A stretch of DNA of 64,000 nucleotides from Rhabdobacter roseus (GCF_014202275.1 NZ_JACHGF010000005.1:358375-422374), one strand, 5' to 3'; shown: positions 8,256 through 19,424, counted from the stretch's first letter. A program made the numbers and translations. The notes: a model not told the origin generated them from the letters alone.

Positions 8256-10438
8256 ATGCCTGCTAAAAAAATCAGACTGACCGCCCCATTTACAACCGGG
8301 AGCAAGAGCTTCCGCTGTGTACTGATGCTCCTACTTTGTGGCGCGGCCAGTACTCTTTCCGCCCAGGACAACCTGTTGGTTTTTGATTACTGGAAATACC
8401 ACGCAGGTACCCCTTCGGTTTCGCTGTATAAACACCTCTACAGCCATGCTTCGGAGCAGCTGGAAGAGCGCCGGGGCGCGGTTGAAAAGCTCCAAACGAA
8501 GGCGGATTGGCAACGAAGGCAAGCCTGGGTGAAGGCTCAACTTGCCGAAGCCATGGGGCCTTTTCCTGCCAAAACACCCCTCAACCCCGTGGTCACAGGT
8601 ACCTTGGATCGCGAAAAATGTACGGTTGAAAAACTGTACTTTGAGTCGCGGCCCGGCTATTTCGTAACCGCAGCGTTGTTTCTGCCCAAAAACCGATCCG
8701 GCAAAGTACCCGCTATCCTGTATTGCAGTGGTCATAGTCCCGTGGGGTTCCGGGCCGATGTGTACCAGCATACGATCCTGAACTACGTGGAAAAAGGCTT
8801 TATCGTGCTGGCTTTTGATCCCATTGGGCAGGGAGAGCGCCGTGATTACCGAGACGTAGCGGATAAGTCGGCACCTACCAAGGAGCATTCCTACGCCGGG
8901 GTGCCCTCCTTTATTGCAGGCTTGCCCCCGCCAACTACTTCGTCTGGGATGGTATTCGGGCCATCGACTACCTGCTCAGCCGACCGGAAGTAGATGGTAC
9001 GCGGATCGGGGTTACGGGCCGGTCGGGCGGAGGTACCCAAACGGCCTACATAGCCGCTCTGGACGACCGCGTGCTGGCCGCAGCGCCGGAATGCTACATT
9101 ACTTCGTTTGACAAACTGCTGCAATCGGCCGGCCCTCAGGATGCCGAACAAAATCTGATGCACTTTTTGGCCAAAGGGCTCGACCTGGCCGATTTGATTG
9201 AAGTACGGGCTCCGAAACCTACACTGATTGTAAGTACCACCCGGGACATGTTCAGCATACAGGGCGTCAGAGATACGTACCAGGAAGCCCAAAAGGCTTT
9301 CCAGGCGCTGGGTAAAACGGAGCAACTCGCCAAGGTCGAAGATGACGCCGCTCATGCCTCTACGCCTAAGAACCGGGAAGCCACCTACGCTTTTTTTCAA
9401 AAGTACCTGAATAATCCCGGTAGTTCGGAAGACCAAACTGTGACCATTTTCTCCGAAGAAGACTTGTTCGTTACGCCGGGCGGCGACGTCCAAAAAGACA
9501 GAAAAGGAGAGTCGCTGTTCAGCATGAATAAAAAATACGCGGCGGATATGGTGCAAAAAAGAGCGCAGCAATCTACCGACCCGAAAAACATCCGGGCTAA
9601 AGCGATATCGTATTCGGGCTATAAGCATCCTACCGCCAGCCCGAGCGTCCTTTTTTCGGGAAAGACGCAGATGGAAACCTATACCATCGAAAAGTACCTC
9701 CTGAAAGGTCCCGGTGACTACCACCTGCCCGTCTTGTGGCTAAAACCGGTAAATACCTCGGGAAAAGCCATTCTGTTACTGGATGACCGGGGAAAAGCGC
9801 TGGCCCTAAAACAAGGAGAATTGGCGCATCAACTCGTGAGCGCTGGGCATGAGGTGATTGTGCCGGACCTCAGCGGCACGGGAGAGCTGGGCCACGGCTA
9901 CATGCAGGGCGGCGACTCCGTGATCGAAGGCATTCCCCTGAATCTATGGTATGCCGGGATTTTAACCCATAAAAGCCTCGTAGCCGTACGGGCCGAAGAA
10001 ATTAGTATGTTGGCCAGCTTTATCAAGAAATCATTTACCGCTCCCAGGCCGCTGGCGGTGGTGGCCGCTGGTACCTTCACCTCAGACCTGCTTCATGCCG
10101 CCACGTTTGACAATCCGTTTGACGGGATCGTTTTATTGCGCCCACTGGCCTCGTACCAGTCCATTACGGAAGAAAGGCTCTATAAAGCGAAATTTGCCAT
10201 GTCGGCCGTGGCGGGTGCTATGCAGGCCTATGATTTGCCGGATTTGGTGGCGGGGTTTCGCCAATCCAAACTGCTACTGGTCAACCCGGTAGACGCCACG
10301 GATCAGGAGCTTGGTCAGGAGGTTAGTGGCTCCATTTTTAAAAGTACCCTGAGCAAACAATCCGGGCAACGTTCATTCCTACGAACTTCCGTAAAGCCCG
10401 AAGAATATGGCCCTACTATTGGCGATTGGCTGAAATAA
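8256..10438 (+). pseudogene. Frameshifted acetylxylan-esterase-like alpha/beta hydrolase
   Basis: Two reading frames together encode one exported protein of about 727 aa. The first runs from the ATG at 8256 (signal peptide ending about ASTLSAQ) to a stop at 8991-8993 and includes LYCSGH and AFDPIGQGERRDY of the hydrolase fold. The second frame, open from about 8930 to 10438, resumes with ANYFVWDGIRAIDYL and the nucleophile elbow GRSGGG. A second hydrolase-like domain follows. The join is at the CCCCC run 8928-8932: adding one C restores an uninterrupted reading through GLPPANYFVWDG. It is either a real one-base deletion or a homopolymer sequencing error. No convincing slippery-site structure for programmed frameshifting was seen. 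Confidence 0.85.
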
Positions 10439-10675
10439 GTACCTTCCCTGGTTGGTTATGGCCCGACACGCAGGCTATTCCGGTATACCTATTATAAACC
10501 TACTGTGGCCAGGGTATTCTTTTTCGTAGTGCACTAGGTACCTGCTACTGCTCGCCATAGGGCTGCGAGGTTCTTTCAGGCGGTTGAAGTTAAATAGTTG
10601 AAAAGTTGAATTTTATTTCCCTATTTTTATACTTTGTGCCTGACTGTGGCGACTAATCTCACGATTATTAATACG

Positions 10676-11260
10676 ATGAAAAAGGTCATTCTGGATGACA
10701 ACGATTTGGCAGAAGGCATCAGGAAAGGAGATTTGCGGTCTTTCACCAGTTTCTATGAGGCCTATCACCGCTATCTTTTTCACTTTTCTTTAAAATTCCT
10801 GAAGTCGTCGGTGCTGGCCGAAGAGGCCGTTCATGACGTTTTTCTTAAAGTATGGGAAAACCGACACACGCTCAATCCAGACCTTTCTTTGAAAGGGTAC
10901 CTGATCAAAATTTGCAAAAACCATATACTTACCCTGCTCCAAAGAGCCAACCGGGAGCAGACTCTCCAACGGGAAATTTGCCGTTCTTTGGCTACGGAGC
11001 ATAATGAGACCGAAGATGCCATCTTTGCCGCTGACCTGGAAGTACAGGTGGAACAAATCATCTCCCAACTACCTACTCAGCGCCAAAAGATTTTCCGCAT
11101 GTACCGCTTTGAGGAAATGAATTTTGATGAAATAGCCAGCCAGTTGGCTATTTCCAAAGGAACCGTGAAAGATCATATGCTCAAGGCCAACCGTTTCATT
11201 CGTAAGTACCTTCCTTTGCACAGCGATGTACCGCTGCTCTTGCTCATTTTACTGAGTTAA
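10676..11260 (+). CDS. ECF RNA polymerase sigma factor (FecI-like)
   Basis: A 194-aa sigma-70 family extracytoplasmic-function factor. Region 2 includes AEEAVHDVFLKVWENR, and region 4 includes FEEMNFDEIASQLAISKGTVKDHM, a helix-turn-helix reading the -35 box. The ATG at 10676 is preferred over an upstream TTG because it starts immediately before the conserved region 1/2 boundary. The FecR anti-sigma gene (11407) and the STN-domain SusC (12592) follow in the same direction. This is the standard Bacteroidota arrangement in which SusC senses substrate, signals to FecR and releases the sigma factor to transcribe susCD. Confidence 0.93.
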   Translation: MKKVILDDNDLAEGIRKGDLRSFTSFYEAYHRYLFHFSLKFLKSSVLAEEAVHDVFLKVWENRHTLNPDLSLKGYLIKICKNHILTLLQRANREQTLQREICRSLATEHNETEDAIFAADLEVQVEQIISQLPTQRQKIFRMYRFEEMNFDEIASQLAISKGTVKDHMLKANRFIRKYLPLHSDVPLLLLILLS

Positions 11261-11406
11261 AAATCTGGCTCACTTCTATTTTTTTGGTCCCAGCTTAGTT
11301 TTAGAAAACTTACTGTCAGGCACTTGCAGAAATCTTGAAAATTTCTTGGTAGCGCGAGCATGTCTATTCGTAGATTAAATTGTATTTATAATACAAACAA
11401 GGATCC

Positions 11407-12420
11407 ATGAGAGACGAGCTTTACATGCGGGTACTTCTGGCCAGGTACCTTTCGAATAAAAGTACGGAAGTTGAAATAAAGGAGCTGTTTGACTATTTGT
11501 CAACCTCGCAGGGGCAGCGTATGCTGGAAGAGGCAACCGACTACGAAGCCCAAAGGATGCAAGAGGTTGACTTTCCGCTGCCCGCCGAAACTTCCCGCCG
11601 GATTTTATACCAGCTCCTGGGGAGCGTCGAAAAAACCACTCCGCCCAAGAGCGTTTCTTTGCTTCCTCTACGGCATCGAAAACGCGCCTGGCAAATGGCG
11701 GCGGTGTGGGTGGGAATTCTGCTGATGGTCGGCTTAGGGTACTATCAGGTTAGTCGGACCGACCAGCACGTCATAACCACCGAAGCCGGACAGCGCCGAA
11801 CGGTACTTTTACCGGATGGCTCCCGGGTGATTCTCAATTCCAGCTCAACCCTTACTTACCCTTCTCGCTGGGCAAGCCATAAAGACCGTCGGGTAAAGCT
11901 GGAAGGCGAAGCCTTCTTTGACATAGCGCACCATGAAGAGCGGCCTTTCTATGTACACACTTCGCGCCTGGAAATCAAGGTACTTGGAACTGCCTTTAAC
12001 GTAAAATCGGATAAGAAGAGCCAAACGCACGAAACTACGCTGGTAAGGGGAAAGGTCGTAGTTAGGGACCTGGAGGCACCTGACCAGCCAGAAACCGTGC
12101 TCAAACCCAACGAAAGGGCGATTTATAACCAGGAGGCGGTCAAAATCAAGACCCCCGTAGCCCCGTCTGATCAAAACTACTACTGGCAGAAGGCGCACTT
12201 AATCTTTGAAGATGAGCCCATCCAGGTTATTGCCGACGAGCTGGAAAAATGGTACAACGTAAGCATTGTAATCGAGGAGGCATCGAAAAACTGTCGGTTT
12301 CACCTGAACGTAGAACAAGAAACCTTACCGGAGGTACTTCGATTATTCGAAAACGTCACCGGAGCCAAGACGTCGATCAGCGGCAAAACCGTAACTATAA
12401 AAGGAAAACTGTGTGAGTAA
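11407..12420 (+). CDS. FecR family anti-sigma factor
   Basis: A 337-aa inner-membrane protein. A cytoplasmic N-terminal part of about 95 residues (sigma-binding) is followed by one membrane segment at about 97-115. A periplasmic FecR domain begins at TEAGQRRTVLLPDGSRV, and the C-terminal DUF4974 domain starts near FEDEPIQVIADELEKWY. DUF4974 contacts the STN domain of the cognate SusC/TonB receptor. It lies between the ECF sigma gene and susC, which supports the pairing. Confidence 0.93.
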   Translation: MRDELYMRVLLARYLSNKSTEVEIKELFDYLSTSQGQRMLEEATDYEAQRMQEVDFPLPAETSRRILYQLLGSVEKTTPPKSVSLLPLRHRKRAWQMAAVWVGILLMVGLGYYQVSRTDQHVITTEAGQRRTVLLPDGSRVILNSSSTLTYPSRWASHKDRRVKLEGEAFFDIAHHEERPFYVHTSRLEIKVLGTAFNVKSDKKSQTHETTLVRGKVVVRDLEAPDQPETVLKPNERAIYNQEAVKIKTPVAPSDQNYYWQKAHLIFEDEPIQVIADELEKWYNVSIVIEEASKNCRFHLNVEQETLPEVLRLFENVTGAKTSISGKTVTIKGKLCE

Positions 12421-12591
12421 TACAAACTAAAACGAAGCCTGCCTATTGAACAGAGAAGAATCTAAAAGTTCGAGGTACCCCCAGCGCGTATCCTCCTAAA
12501 AAATTCGGATGCTACCCCCATCTCGCCAAAGATTAACAGATAGCATCCGGGTCTAAGCAAATTTGTTGTTTCACTAAACCATAACAAAAGT

Positions 12592-15500
12592 ATGAAAAAT
12601 ACTTTATTATCAGTCCTTTGCCTGTTCCAATATGCACGCAAGCTTAAACAGAATACGATCCTTATGCTAGCCTTGATCTTCTTACTGTTGGGTACAATGC
12701 AGGTGCAGGGGAATGCATCAGCCAGGGAACCAAAGGTTTCTTTGAATTTCAAGGAAACTACCTTGAAGCAGGTACTTTATGAGATTGAGCGTCAAAGCAA
12801 AAAGAGCTTCTTCTATAGTTCAAGCCAGATAGACACCCGTAGAAAAGTTAGCCTGGCGCATAGCGGTACCCTGGAAGCTATTTTACAGGTACTTTTTGAC
12901 AATACCGATGTTTCCTGGCAAATTGAGGGGAAGCACATTTTGTTGAAGAAAAAAGCGGAGGCCGGAAAGGAAGAAACGTATAACAGGAATCGTTCAGCTG
13001 ACCCTAGTCCGGAAACTCTCCAGCTCAGGCCGGAGCTTATACTCCGATCCCGCTTGGTTATTGCCGTAAATGGCGTGGTAAGAGACGACACCAATGAGCC
13101 ATTGCCGGGCGTGAGTATTATCCTGAAAGGTACCCAGAAAGGAACCGTTACGGACCAGGAAGGCAAATTTTCGATGGAGGTACCTTCGGCCGACGCCACT
13201 TTGGTCTTTTCTTTTGTGGGGTACCTACCCCGAGAAATCACGGTAGGAAACCAATCGTTTCTAGAGGTTGGCTTACAAACCGACACGAAGGCGCTGTCGG
13301 AGGTGATTGTGGTGGGCTACGGAACCGTAAAGAAAGAAAACTTGACCAGCTCTATTTCAAAAATCGGGACAGAAGCCATTGAAGGGCGACCTATTTCCAC
13401 ACTTAGTGAAGCGTTTGCCGGGCAGCTAGCCGGCGTTCGGGCCCAAAGTACCTCCGGGATTCCTGGCCAGGAGCTACAGATTCGGATCCGGGGCGTAAAC
13501 ACCATCAATGGCAACAGCAGCCCCCTGTATGTGATCGACGGGGTACCCCGCGATGACATGAATGACATCAACCCCTCCGACGTAGCTTCCATCCAGATCT
13601 TGAAAGACGCTTCAGCCACCGCCATTTACGGGGCACGGGGTGCCAATGGCGTCGTACTCATTGAAACCAAACAAGGCGTCGGCAAACCTACCGTTTCTTT
13701 TGACGCTTTTTACGGGGTACAGGACCCGGAAAAGCTGGTGGGTATGATGAACACAAAAGAGTGGCTGGCCTACAACATCTGGGACCGAAACGAAACCTGG
13801 CTCCGTCAGGGAGGCTCCATGAAAGATCCCATGTCGGCCCGGCCCGCCAACTTGCAGGTACCCGACCGATGGCTCGATCCCAACATTCAGGGAACGGACT
13901 GGCAGCGGGCGATTTTCGCGGTGGCGCCCATCCAGAGCTATCAGGTGTCGGTATCTGGCAAGAATGAACTGGGTAGCGTGTACATGTCAGGCGGGTATTT
14001 TGACCAGGATGGGGTTATTCAGAACACCTACTACCGCCGGATGAATTTTAGGTTCAACGGTACCCTGAATGTCAGCAGCCGTCTGAAGCTGGGAATGAAT
14101 CTTTCGCCTTCTTTCTCCACGCAGGACGATCGCGAAACGCAGGGAAAAGAAACGGTAATTCACCACGCCATGGCCCAATCGCCGCTGGTGGGGCTCAACG
14201 AGGCTACCCGCGACTGGGGCTATCCCGTGGGGATTGGCCAGGTATATCCCAACCCGGTAGAAAGGCTTAAATACACCACTGACCGGACTAATAAAAATAA
14301 ATTCACTTCGGTCGTATGGGGAGAGTACGCACTTCTACCGAGCTTAACCTTCCGCTCCCAGTTTGGTTACAATTACAACCAGGACCTGTACGAATTTTTC
14401 CAGCCGGGAAATATCACCTACAACAACGGCTTTGTGACGCTGGGAAACAGTAGCTCCCAAACCCTCCGAGATTGGTCCATTCAGAATACGTTGTCCTACG
14501 AAAAGAACTTCGGGGATCATAATTTGAGTTTACTAGCGGGCCAAAGTGCGGAGGACAGATCCTTTTTCCGGATTCAGGCGGTCGCTAACGGATGGCCCAA
14601 CGAAATCATCGAGACGCTTAACGTAGCCACGACGCCCACCCGGGCCTCCACCGATAAGAACAGTTCGCGTATTTCATCCTTTTTCGGACGGGCAGGGTAT
14701 AATTTTCGCGAAAAGTACCTGATCAACGCCACCCTCCGCCGCGACGGCTCCTCCCGTTTTGGATCAAACCACAAATGGGGTGTTTTTCCGGCCGTTTCTG
14801 CTGGCTGGAAAATCAACGAAGAAGCCTTTTTGCAACACGCAAACTGGCTGTCCTTATTGAAAATACGGGCCGCTTGGGGAACTTCGGGTAATGACCGGAT
14901 CGGTAACTACGACTACATGTCCAAGCTGGGCATCAGCAATACCAGCTGGGGTGATGCCGTGGTGCCGGGCCTGGTACCTTCCAACATTGAGAACCCAGAC
15001 CTGAAATGGGAATCGACCACCACGCGGGATTTTGGCTTGGATATTTCGGTTTTTAACAACCGCATCCAGTTCAACTTCGACTACTACATCAACCGTACTA
15101 ACAATCTGTTGTTTAATCTGCCCATTCCCAATACAACCGGATTTTCCAGCTTCAGAACCAACATCGGCTCCATTCAAAACCGAGGCTGGGAAATTGATCT
15201 GACGACCACCAATACTACCGGTGCGCTACGCTGGACTTCGTCCTTGAACCTGTCCACGAATAAAAACAAAGTGCTGGACATGGGGTCGATTACCCAATTT
15301 ACCAGTACCAACTGGGACGCTCAGTTTATTACGCGGGTAGGTGGGCCGGTGTCCCAATTCTACGCATACCGGACCAACGGAATCCTGACCCGAGCCGACT
15401 TTGACGATGCCGGAAAAGCAATTGTGCCCACCTTTCCCGGGCAGGAAATGGGCAATGTGAAGTATGTGGATCAGAACGGAGACGGACGGATCAATGCCAG

Positions 15501-16080
15501 CGACCTAGTACCTTACGGCAACAACCTGCCCGATATGATTTATGGTTTTACCAACCGTGCTAAGTGGCGAAACTTTGAGCTTAGCGTGCTCATACAGGGC
15601 CAGGTAGGTGGCGACGTCCTGTTTCTGGGCCAGCGACAGCTGGACAACGGCAATACCAACGTGAACAATTTTGCCCGCTGGGTTCACGCCTGGAAGCCCG
15701 ATTATGAAGCCAAGTACGGTCCGGGCGAAAACCCTATTCCTGACTATCTCGGCGTGGATATGTCCTGGGATGGCGAAACGCCTTATACCAAAGGAATGAA
15801 GTCAGACAACAACAGCGACTTTCGCATCTATGACGCCACGTTCCTGAGGATCAGAAACATCGCGCTCAACTACACATTGCCGAAGAGCATTGGTGGTAGA
15901 AGTTTTTACAAGGGGGCCCGGCTGTATGTTTCGGTAGACAACCTCAAGACCTTTGACAACTACCCCGGCGTAACGCCCGAGACCAACAGCTTTGGAAATG
16001 CTACCACCCAGGCGGGCGTTGATTACAGTACCTATCCGCTAGCCAAGAAATACACCGTTGGTATTAACGTAACGTTCTAA
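12592..16080 (+). CDS. SusC/RagA family TonB-linked outer membrane receptor with STN domain
   Basis: A 1,162-aa outer-membrane importer. In order: signal segment (about 21-42), STN signalling domain (about 48-125), carboxypeptidase-regulatory-like domain (about 158-230; contains NEPLPGVSI), TonB-box-like SEVIVVGYGT, plug domain (SPLYVIDGVP, ASATAIYGARGANGVVL) and a long beta-barrel ending in the aromatic VGINVTF. The STN domain predicts signalling to the adjacent FecR. susD starts 10 bp after its stop. It imports a large nutrient, probably an oligosaccharide, across the outer membrane using TonB energy; the ligand is unknown. Confidence 0.95.
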   Translation: MKNTLLSVLCLFQYARKLKQNTILMLALIFLLLGTMQVQGNASAREPKVSLNFKETTLKQVLYEIERQSKKSFFYSSSQIDTRRKVSLAHSGTLEAILQVLFDNTDVSWQIEGKHILLKKKAEAGKEETYNRNRSADPSPETLQLRPELILRSRLVIAVNGVVRDDTNEPLPGVSIILKGTQKGTVTDQEGKFSMEVPSADATLVFSFVGYLPREITVGNQSFLEVGLQTDTKALSEVIVVGYGTVKKENLTSSISKIGTEAIEGRPISTLSEAFAGQLAGVRAQSTSGIPGQELQIRIRGVNTINGNSSPLYVIDGVPRDDMNDINPSDVASIQILKDASATAIYGARGANGVVLIETKQGVGKPTVSFDAFYGVQDPEKLVGMMNTKEWLAYNIWDRNETWLRQGGSMKDPMSARPANLQVPDRWLDPNIQGTDWQRAIFAVAPIQSYQVSVSGKNELGSVYMSGGYFDQDGVIQNTYYRRMNFRFNGTLNVSSRLKLGMNLSPSFSTQDDRETQGKETVIHHAMAQSPLVGLNEATRDWGYPVGIGQVYPNPVERLKYTTDRTNKNKFTSVVWGEYALLPSLTFRSQFGYNYNQDLYEFFQPGNITYNNGFVTLGNSSSQTLRDWSIQNTLSYEKNFGDHNLSLLAGQSAEDRSFFRIQAVANGWPNEIIETLNVATTPTRASTDKNSSRISSFFGRAGYNFREKYLINATLRRDGSSRFGSNHKWGVFPAVSAGWKINEEAFLQHANWLSLLKIRAAWGTSGNDRIGNYDYMSKLGISNTSWGDAVVPGLVPSNIENPDLKWESTTTRDFGLDISVFNNRIQFNFDYYINRTNNLLFNLPIPNTTGFSSFRTNIGSIQNRGWEIDLTTTNTTGALRWTSSLNLSTNKNKVLDMGSITQFTSTNWDAQFITRVGGPVSQFYAYRTNGILTRADFDDAGKAIVPTFPGQEMGNVKYVDQNGDGRINASDLVPYGNNLPDMIYGFTNRAKWRNFELSVLIQGQVGGDVLFLGQRQLDNGNTNVNNFARWVHAWKPDYEAKYGPGENPIPDYLGVDMSWDGETPYTKGMKSDNNSDFRIYDATFLRIRNIALNYTLPKSIGGRSFYKGARLYVSVDNLKTFDNYPGVTPETNSFGNATTQAGVDYSTYPLAKKYTVGINVTF

Positions 16081-16090
16081 AAAGTCAGAC

Positions 16091-17563
16091 ATGAAAAAGA
16101 TCCTATACTCTACCTTGCTGATAGTGAGCGTTTGCCTGTCAGCCTGCGACAAATTTTTGGAGCTTACGCCGGAGTCTGAATACAGTGTGGCGGGGGCGTA
16201 CAAAACGCAAAATGATTTTCAACAAGCCATTGCGGGTGTATACTCAACTCAACAGGGCCTGTACTCCTCTAACGAATCCTGGTTCCGGAAAATCATCGCC
16301 CGAACGGACGAGATCAGCACGGGCCAACTATATCTGGAGGGAATGGACCAGTTTATAGACAATGCCACGCATCCGTGGGTGAACCAATCCTGGAATTCGC
16401 ATTATAGACTTATCAGCCTTAGTAATCTGATTCTCGATAAAATAGACCAAGGAGAATTTACCGACCCCACGATGCACGACTACATCAAGGGAGAAGCCTA
16501 CCTGTTCCGGGCTTATTCTTACTGGACGCTCGGATGGATCTTTGGCGGGGTACCTTTGCTGGATAAACCGCTCTCTATCGCCGAAACCAAAAAGGTAAAA
16601 CGCGCCACGCAGGACGAGACCTTTGCCTTTGCCGTAGAGGACTACAAAAAAGCCATTGCGCTGCTTCCCGCCGAGTGGACTGGCGCCAACAAAGGTAGAG
16701 TCACCAAGTACGCCGCCGAAGGGATGCTGGCCCGGCTCCATCTGTTTAAAGCGCAGTTTGCCCTGGCCAAGCCCTTGCTGGCCGATATTATTAGCTCGGA
16801 TAAATACGCCCTGGAAAGCAACTACCGCAACGTTTTCAACGATGGCTTCGATAACGGCAAAGAGCGGGTCTGGGAAGTACAGTTTACCGGAGGATTAAAC
16901 GGGGAAGGTCAGACCTTTACAACCGGCCTATTGCCAGAAGGATTTAATGACAAAGCCCTCATGCCTTTCTCGGGTTACTCAACGGCTATGCGGGTGGCAC
17001 CCAGCCATTACAACAGCTACGAAAAAGGGGACTTGCGGAGAGATCTGTCTATTCTCAAAGGCTGGACCAGCATTACCGGGGTAAAGGATACCGTATCCAT
17101 GTTTGTTATCAAGTACCATCCGTATACCTACGTACCCAAAACGCAAAGTGACTGGGCCAATAACCTACCTATTCTGCGCTACACGGATGTCAAGATGATG
17201 TACGCCGAAGTGCTAAACGAAGAGGGCTATGTGGCCGGTGGAGAGGCTTTTACTATCCTGAACGAAGTCAGAAAACGGGCCGGACTTCCTGCCAAGACGG
17301 CTACTGAGCTCCCAACCCAGGTGTCCTTCCGCGAGGCGCTGAGAAAAGAACGGCGGTCTGAATTTGCTTTTGAAGGGCTTAGATGGTTGGATTTGGTAAG
17401 ATGGAAGATAGCCGAGGAAACCATGAATCAATTTTTAGCCTTGCCTCTGGAAGGGGGTGGAATCTATTCCATGAAGCCTACCAATACCCTTTTCGCGATC
17501 CCCTTTGAGGAAATTTCCCGCTATGGGGATGAATCGGTGCTTTGGCAAAATCCGGGCTACTGA
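16091..17563 (+). CDS. SusD/RagB family nutrient-binding outer membrane lipoprotein
   Basis: A 490-aa lipoprotein with lipobox LSAC (Cys19), surface-exposed in the family and forming the lid on SusC. TPR-like helical repeats and the C-terminal ALRKERRSEFAFEGLRWLDL region are typical of SusD. It is translationally close to susC (10 bp). It binds the substrate of the SusC partner; no carbohydrate specificity can be deduced. Confidence 0.95.
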   Translation: MKKILYSTLLIVSVCLSACDKFLELTPESEYSVAGAYKTQNDFQQAIAGVYSTQQGLYSSNESWFRKIIARTDEISTGQLYLEGMDQFIDNATHPWVNQSWNSHYRLISLSNLILDKIDQGEFTDPTMHDYIKGEAYLFRAYSYWTLGWIFGGVPLLDKPLSIAETKKVKRATQDETFAFAVEDYKKAIALLPAEWTGANKGRVTKYAAEGMLARLHLFKAQFALAKPLLADIISSDKYALESNYRNVFNDGFDNGKERVWEVQFTGGLNGEGQTFTTGLLPEGFNDKALMPFSGYSTAMRVAPSHYNSYEKGDLRRDLSILKGWTSITGVKDTVSMFVIKYHPYTYVPKTQSDWANNLPILRYTDVKMMYAEVLNEEGYVAGGEAFTILNEVRKRAGLPAKTATELPTQVSFREALRKERRSEFAFEGLRWLDLVRWKIAEETMNQFLALPLEGGGIYSMKPTNTLFAIPFEEISRYGDESVLWQNPGY

Positions 17564-17651
17564 AAGCTGGTGAGGGTTTTGGTCAATGACTATGTCTGAT
17601 TTGACCAAAACCCTTTTTTGATTTTTTATTCCTAAATAAACCTTACGTTCT

Positions 17652-19424
17652 ATGTTGAATAAAATAGTAGCGCTCGCTCTACTGGTACTGGGGACCTCAG
17701 GTACTTTACGATCCAATCCGTATAAAGACGATTATATCCAGTATGAAGCCATTCAGCTAACGGCCGCCGAGAAGCAGCTGCTGCGAGAGTCGCTGGATAA
17801 GCTCCACGACCGGTACGACCCCAAGGAAAAAATGCTGACCAAAACGCTGACCGGCTGGAACTACCATACCGACGCCGAAAGTGGGGTTTTTCACGAAGTA
17901 AGGGCTTCGTTTGGCTACGCCGTGGCCTTGCTTGACCTGGGCGAGAAGCAATACGAACAACGGGCTTTTGACATTATCCGAAAGACCATTTCCCTGCAAG
18001 ATACCATCAGTACAAACAAAACGGCCGGTATCTGGCCTTACTACCTGGAAGAACCGCTGGCTACCAAAAAATCGCCCGCCGATTGGAATTGGGCCGATTT
18101 CAACGGCGTTAGCCTGTTGGATATTTACATGGGCCATCAGGAGAAGCTTCCGGAGGACTTAAAAGCCATAATCCGAACGTCTTTGATCTACGCGGCCCGA
18201 TCCATCCAGAAGCGAGATGTGCAGCCGGGGTACACCAATATCGCGATTATGGGTACTTACGTGACGTACATGACGTCTCATCTGTTTGACCTGCCCGCCA
18301 TGAAAGTCTACGCCAAAAACCGGCTGGATCACTTTTATGAGTATACGCTAAAACGTGGGTTTACCGAGTACAATAGCCCCACCTATACGGTGGTAGCCCT
18401 GGATGAGCTGGACCGAATGAAAAGGCATATTGTGGAGAAAGACTCCAAGCAGAAAATCGAATCGTTGTATACAACGGCTTGGGAAGTTATAGCCAAACAT
18501 TATCACAAGCCCTCGGGGCAGTGGGCCGGGCCACACAGCCGGGCGTATAGTTCGTTGCTCATGCCTACGGTAAACGGTATTTTCAAGCAGGCCTCCAACG
18601 GCCGGATTGATCTTCCGGGTGCCACGCCGCGCAACGACGTGAAGATTAAACACCAGATCCCGGAGCACTTGATGCCCTATTTTTTGGCCCCCAAGTACCC
18701 GCGTACCCAGCAGGATGTCTTGTCTATTGATGATCCAAAAATCATCGGTACTACCTACCTTACGGATCAATACGCTCTGTCCTCAGCGAACCGTTCGAGC
18801 CTGTGGAACCAACGTCGACCATTTCTGGCTTACTGGGGTACGCCTGCCCAACCGCACTACCTGCAAGTTCGCTTGCTGCACGATCTTTATGATTTTAGTG
18901 CCGCCAGCTTTTACAGCGAACAGAAAGAAAATAACATCCTGGCCGCCATTACTTTTCTGACCAACGGGGGAGACAAGCACATTAGCATTGACAAACTACA
19001 AAATGGAAAATTCAAAGCCAAAGACCTGCGCCTGCGGTTTGAATTTGGAAACATAGCGGCCGACCAGCTCAAGGTACCTTCGTCCGAAAACGCCGCCCTG
19101 ACTTTAACGTTGAACGGATTGCAATTTGATCTGCAGCTATACCATGCGGTTTTTGGCCCGTTAAAAGGTCATTGGGAAAAAGGCGGCGACGAGAAAGCAG
19201 CTTGGATTGACTATGTTCTTTACGCTGGCCAGGAAACGGAGCTTGATTTGACGACCCTTGAAGAAGCGGCCTTAGGTTTCACCTTCAGCCTGAAAGGCGC
19301 GGGAGAAAAAGCCAAATCGGAGGCCCCGGCCGTTTCAAAACAAGGTGAAGACCTGGAGGCCCGCTGGAAGGGATTGCACGTACGCGTCCCCACAAAACCC
19401 ATGATTCAGCCTAAAAACCTCTGA
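17652..19424 (+). CDS. Exported protein of unknown function in the SusCD locus, possibly a toroid-fold polysaccharide lyase-like enzyme
   Basis: A 590-aa protein with an N-terminal signal segment (about residues 4-20), located 88 bp after susD in the same direction. The first two thirds read as a helical array (for example WNWADFNGVSLLDIYMG and FTEYNSPTYTVVALDELDR), the last third as beta-rich with few motifs. This architecture resembles alpha/alpha-toroid lyases (heparinase/alginate lyase types), and Asn/Tyr/His-rich patches such as GFTEYNSPTY could be catalytic. I do not recognise a definite family. As the only enzyme-like gene in the SusCD unit, it is the best candidate for processing its ligand. 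Confidence 0.6.
   Translation: MLNKIVALALLVLGTSGTLRSNPYKDDYIQYEAIQLTAAEKQLLRESLDKLHDRYDPKEKMLTKTLTGWNYHTDAESGVFHEVRASFGYAVALLDLGEKQYEQRAFDIIRKTISLQDTISTNKTAGIWPYYLEEPLATKKSPADWNWADFNGVSLLDIYMGHQEKLPEDLKAIIRTSLIYAARSIQKRDVQPGYTNIAIMGTYVTYMTSHLFDLPAMKVYAKNRLDHFYEYTLKRGFTEYNSPTYTVVALDELDRMKRHIVEKDSKQKIESLYTTAWEVIAKHYHKPSGQWAGPHSRAYSSLLMPTVNGIFKQASNGRIDLPGATPRNDVKIKHQIPEHLMPYFLAPKYPRTQQDVLSIDDPKIIGTTYLTDQYALSSANRSSLWNQRRPFLAYWGTPAQPHYLQVRLLHDLYDFSAASFYSEQKENNILAAITFLTNGGDKHISIDKLQNGKFKAKDLRLRFEFGNIAADQLKVPSSENAALTLTLNGLQFDLQLYHAVFGPLKGHWEKGGDEKAAWIDYVLYAGQETELDLTTLEEAALGFTFSLKGAGEKAKSEAPAVSKQGEDLEARWKGLHVRVPTKPMIQPKNL

Noticed and set aside
8926..8934. Programmed -1 frameshift at the C run in the esterase
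   Set aside because: No proper slippery heptamer or downstream pseudoknot was recognised; simple base loss explains it better.
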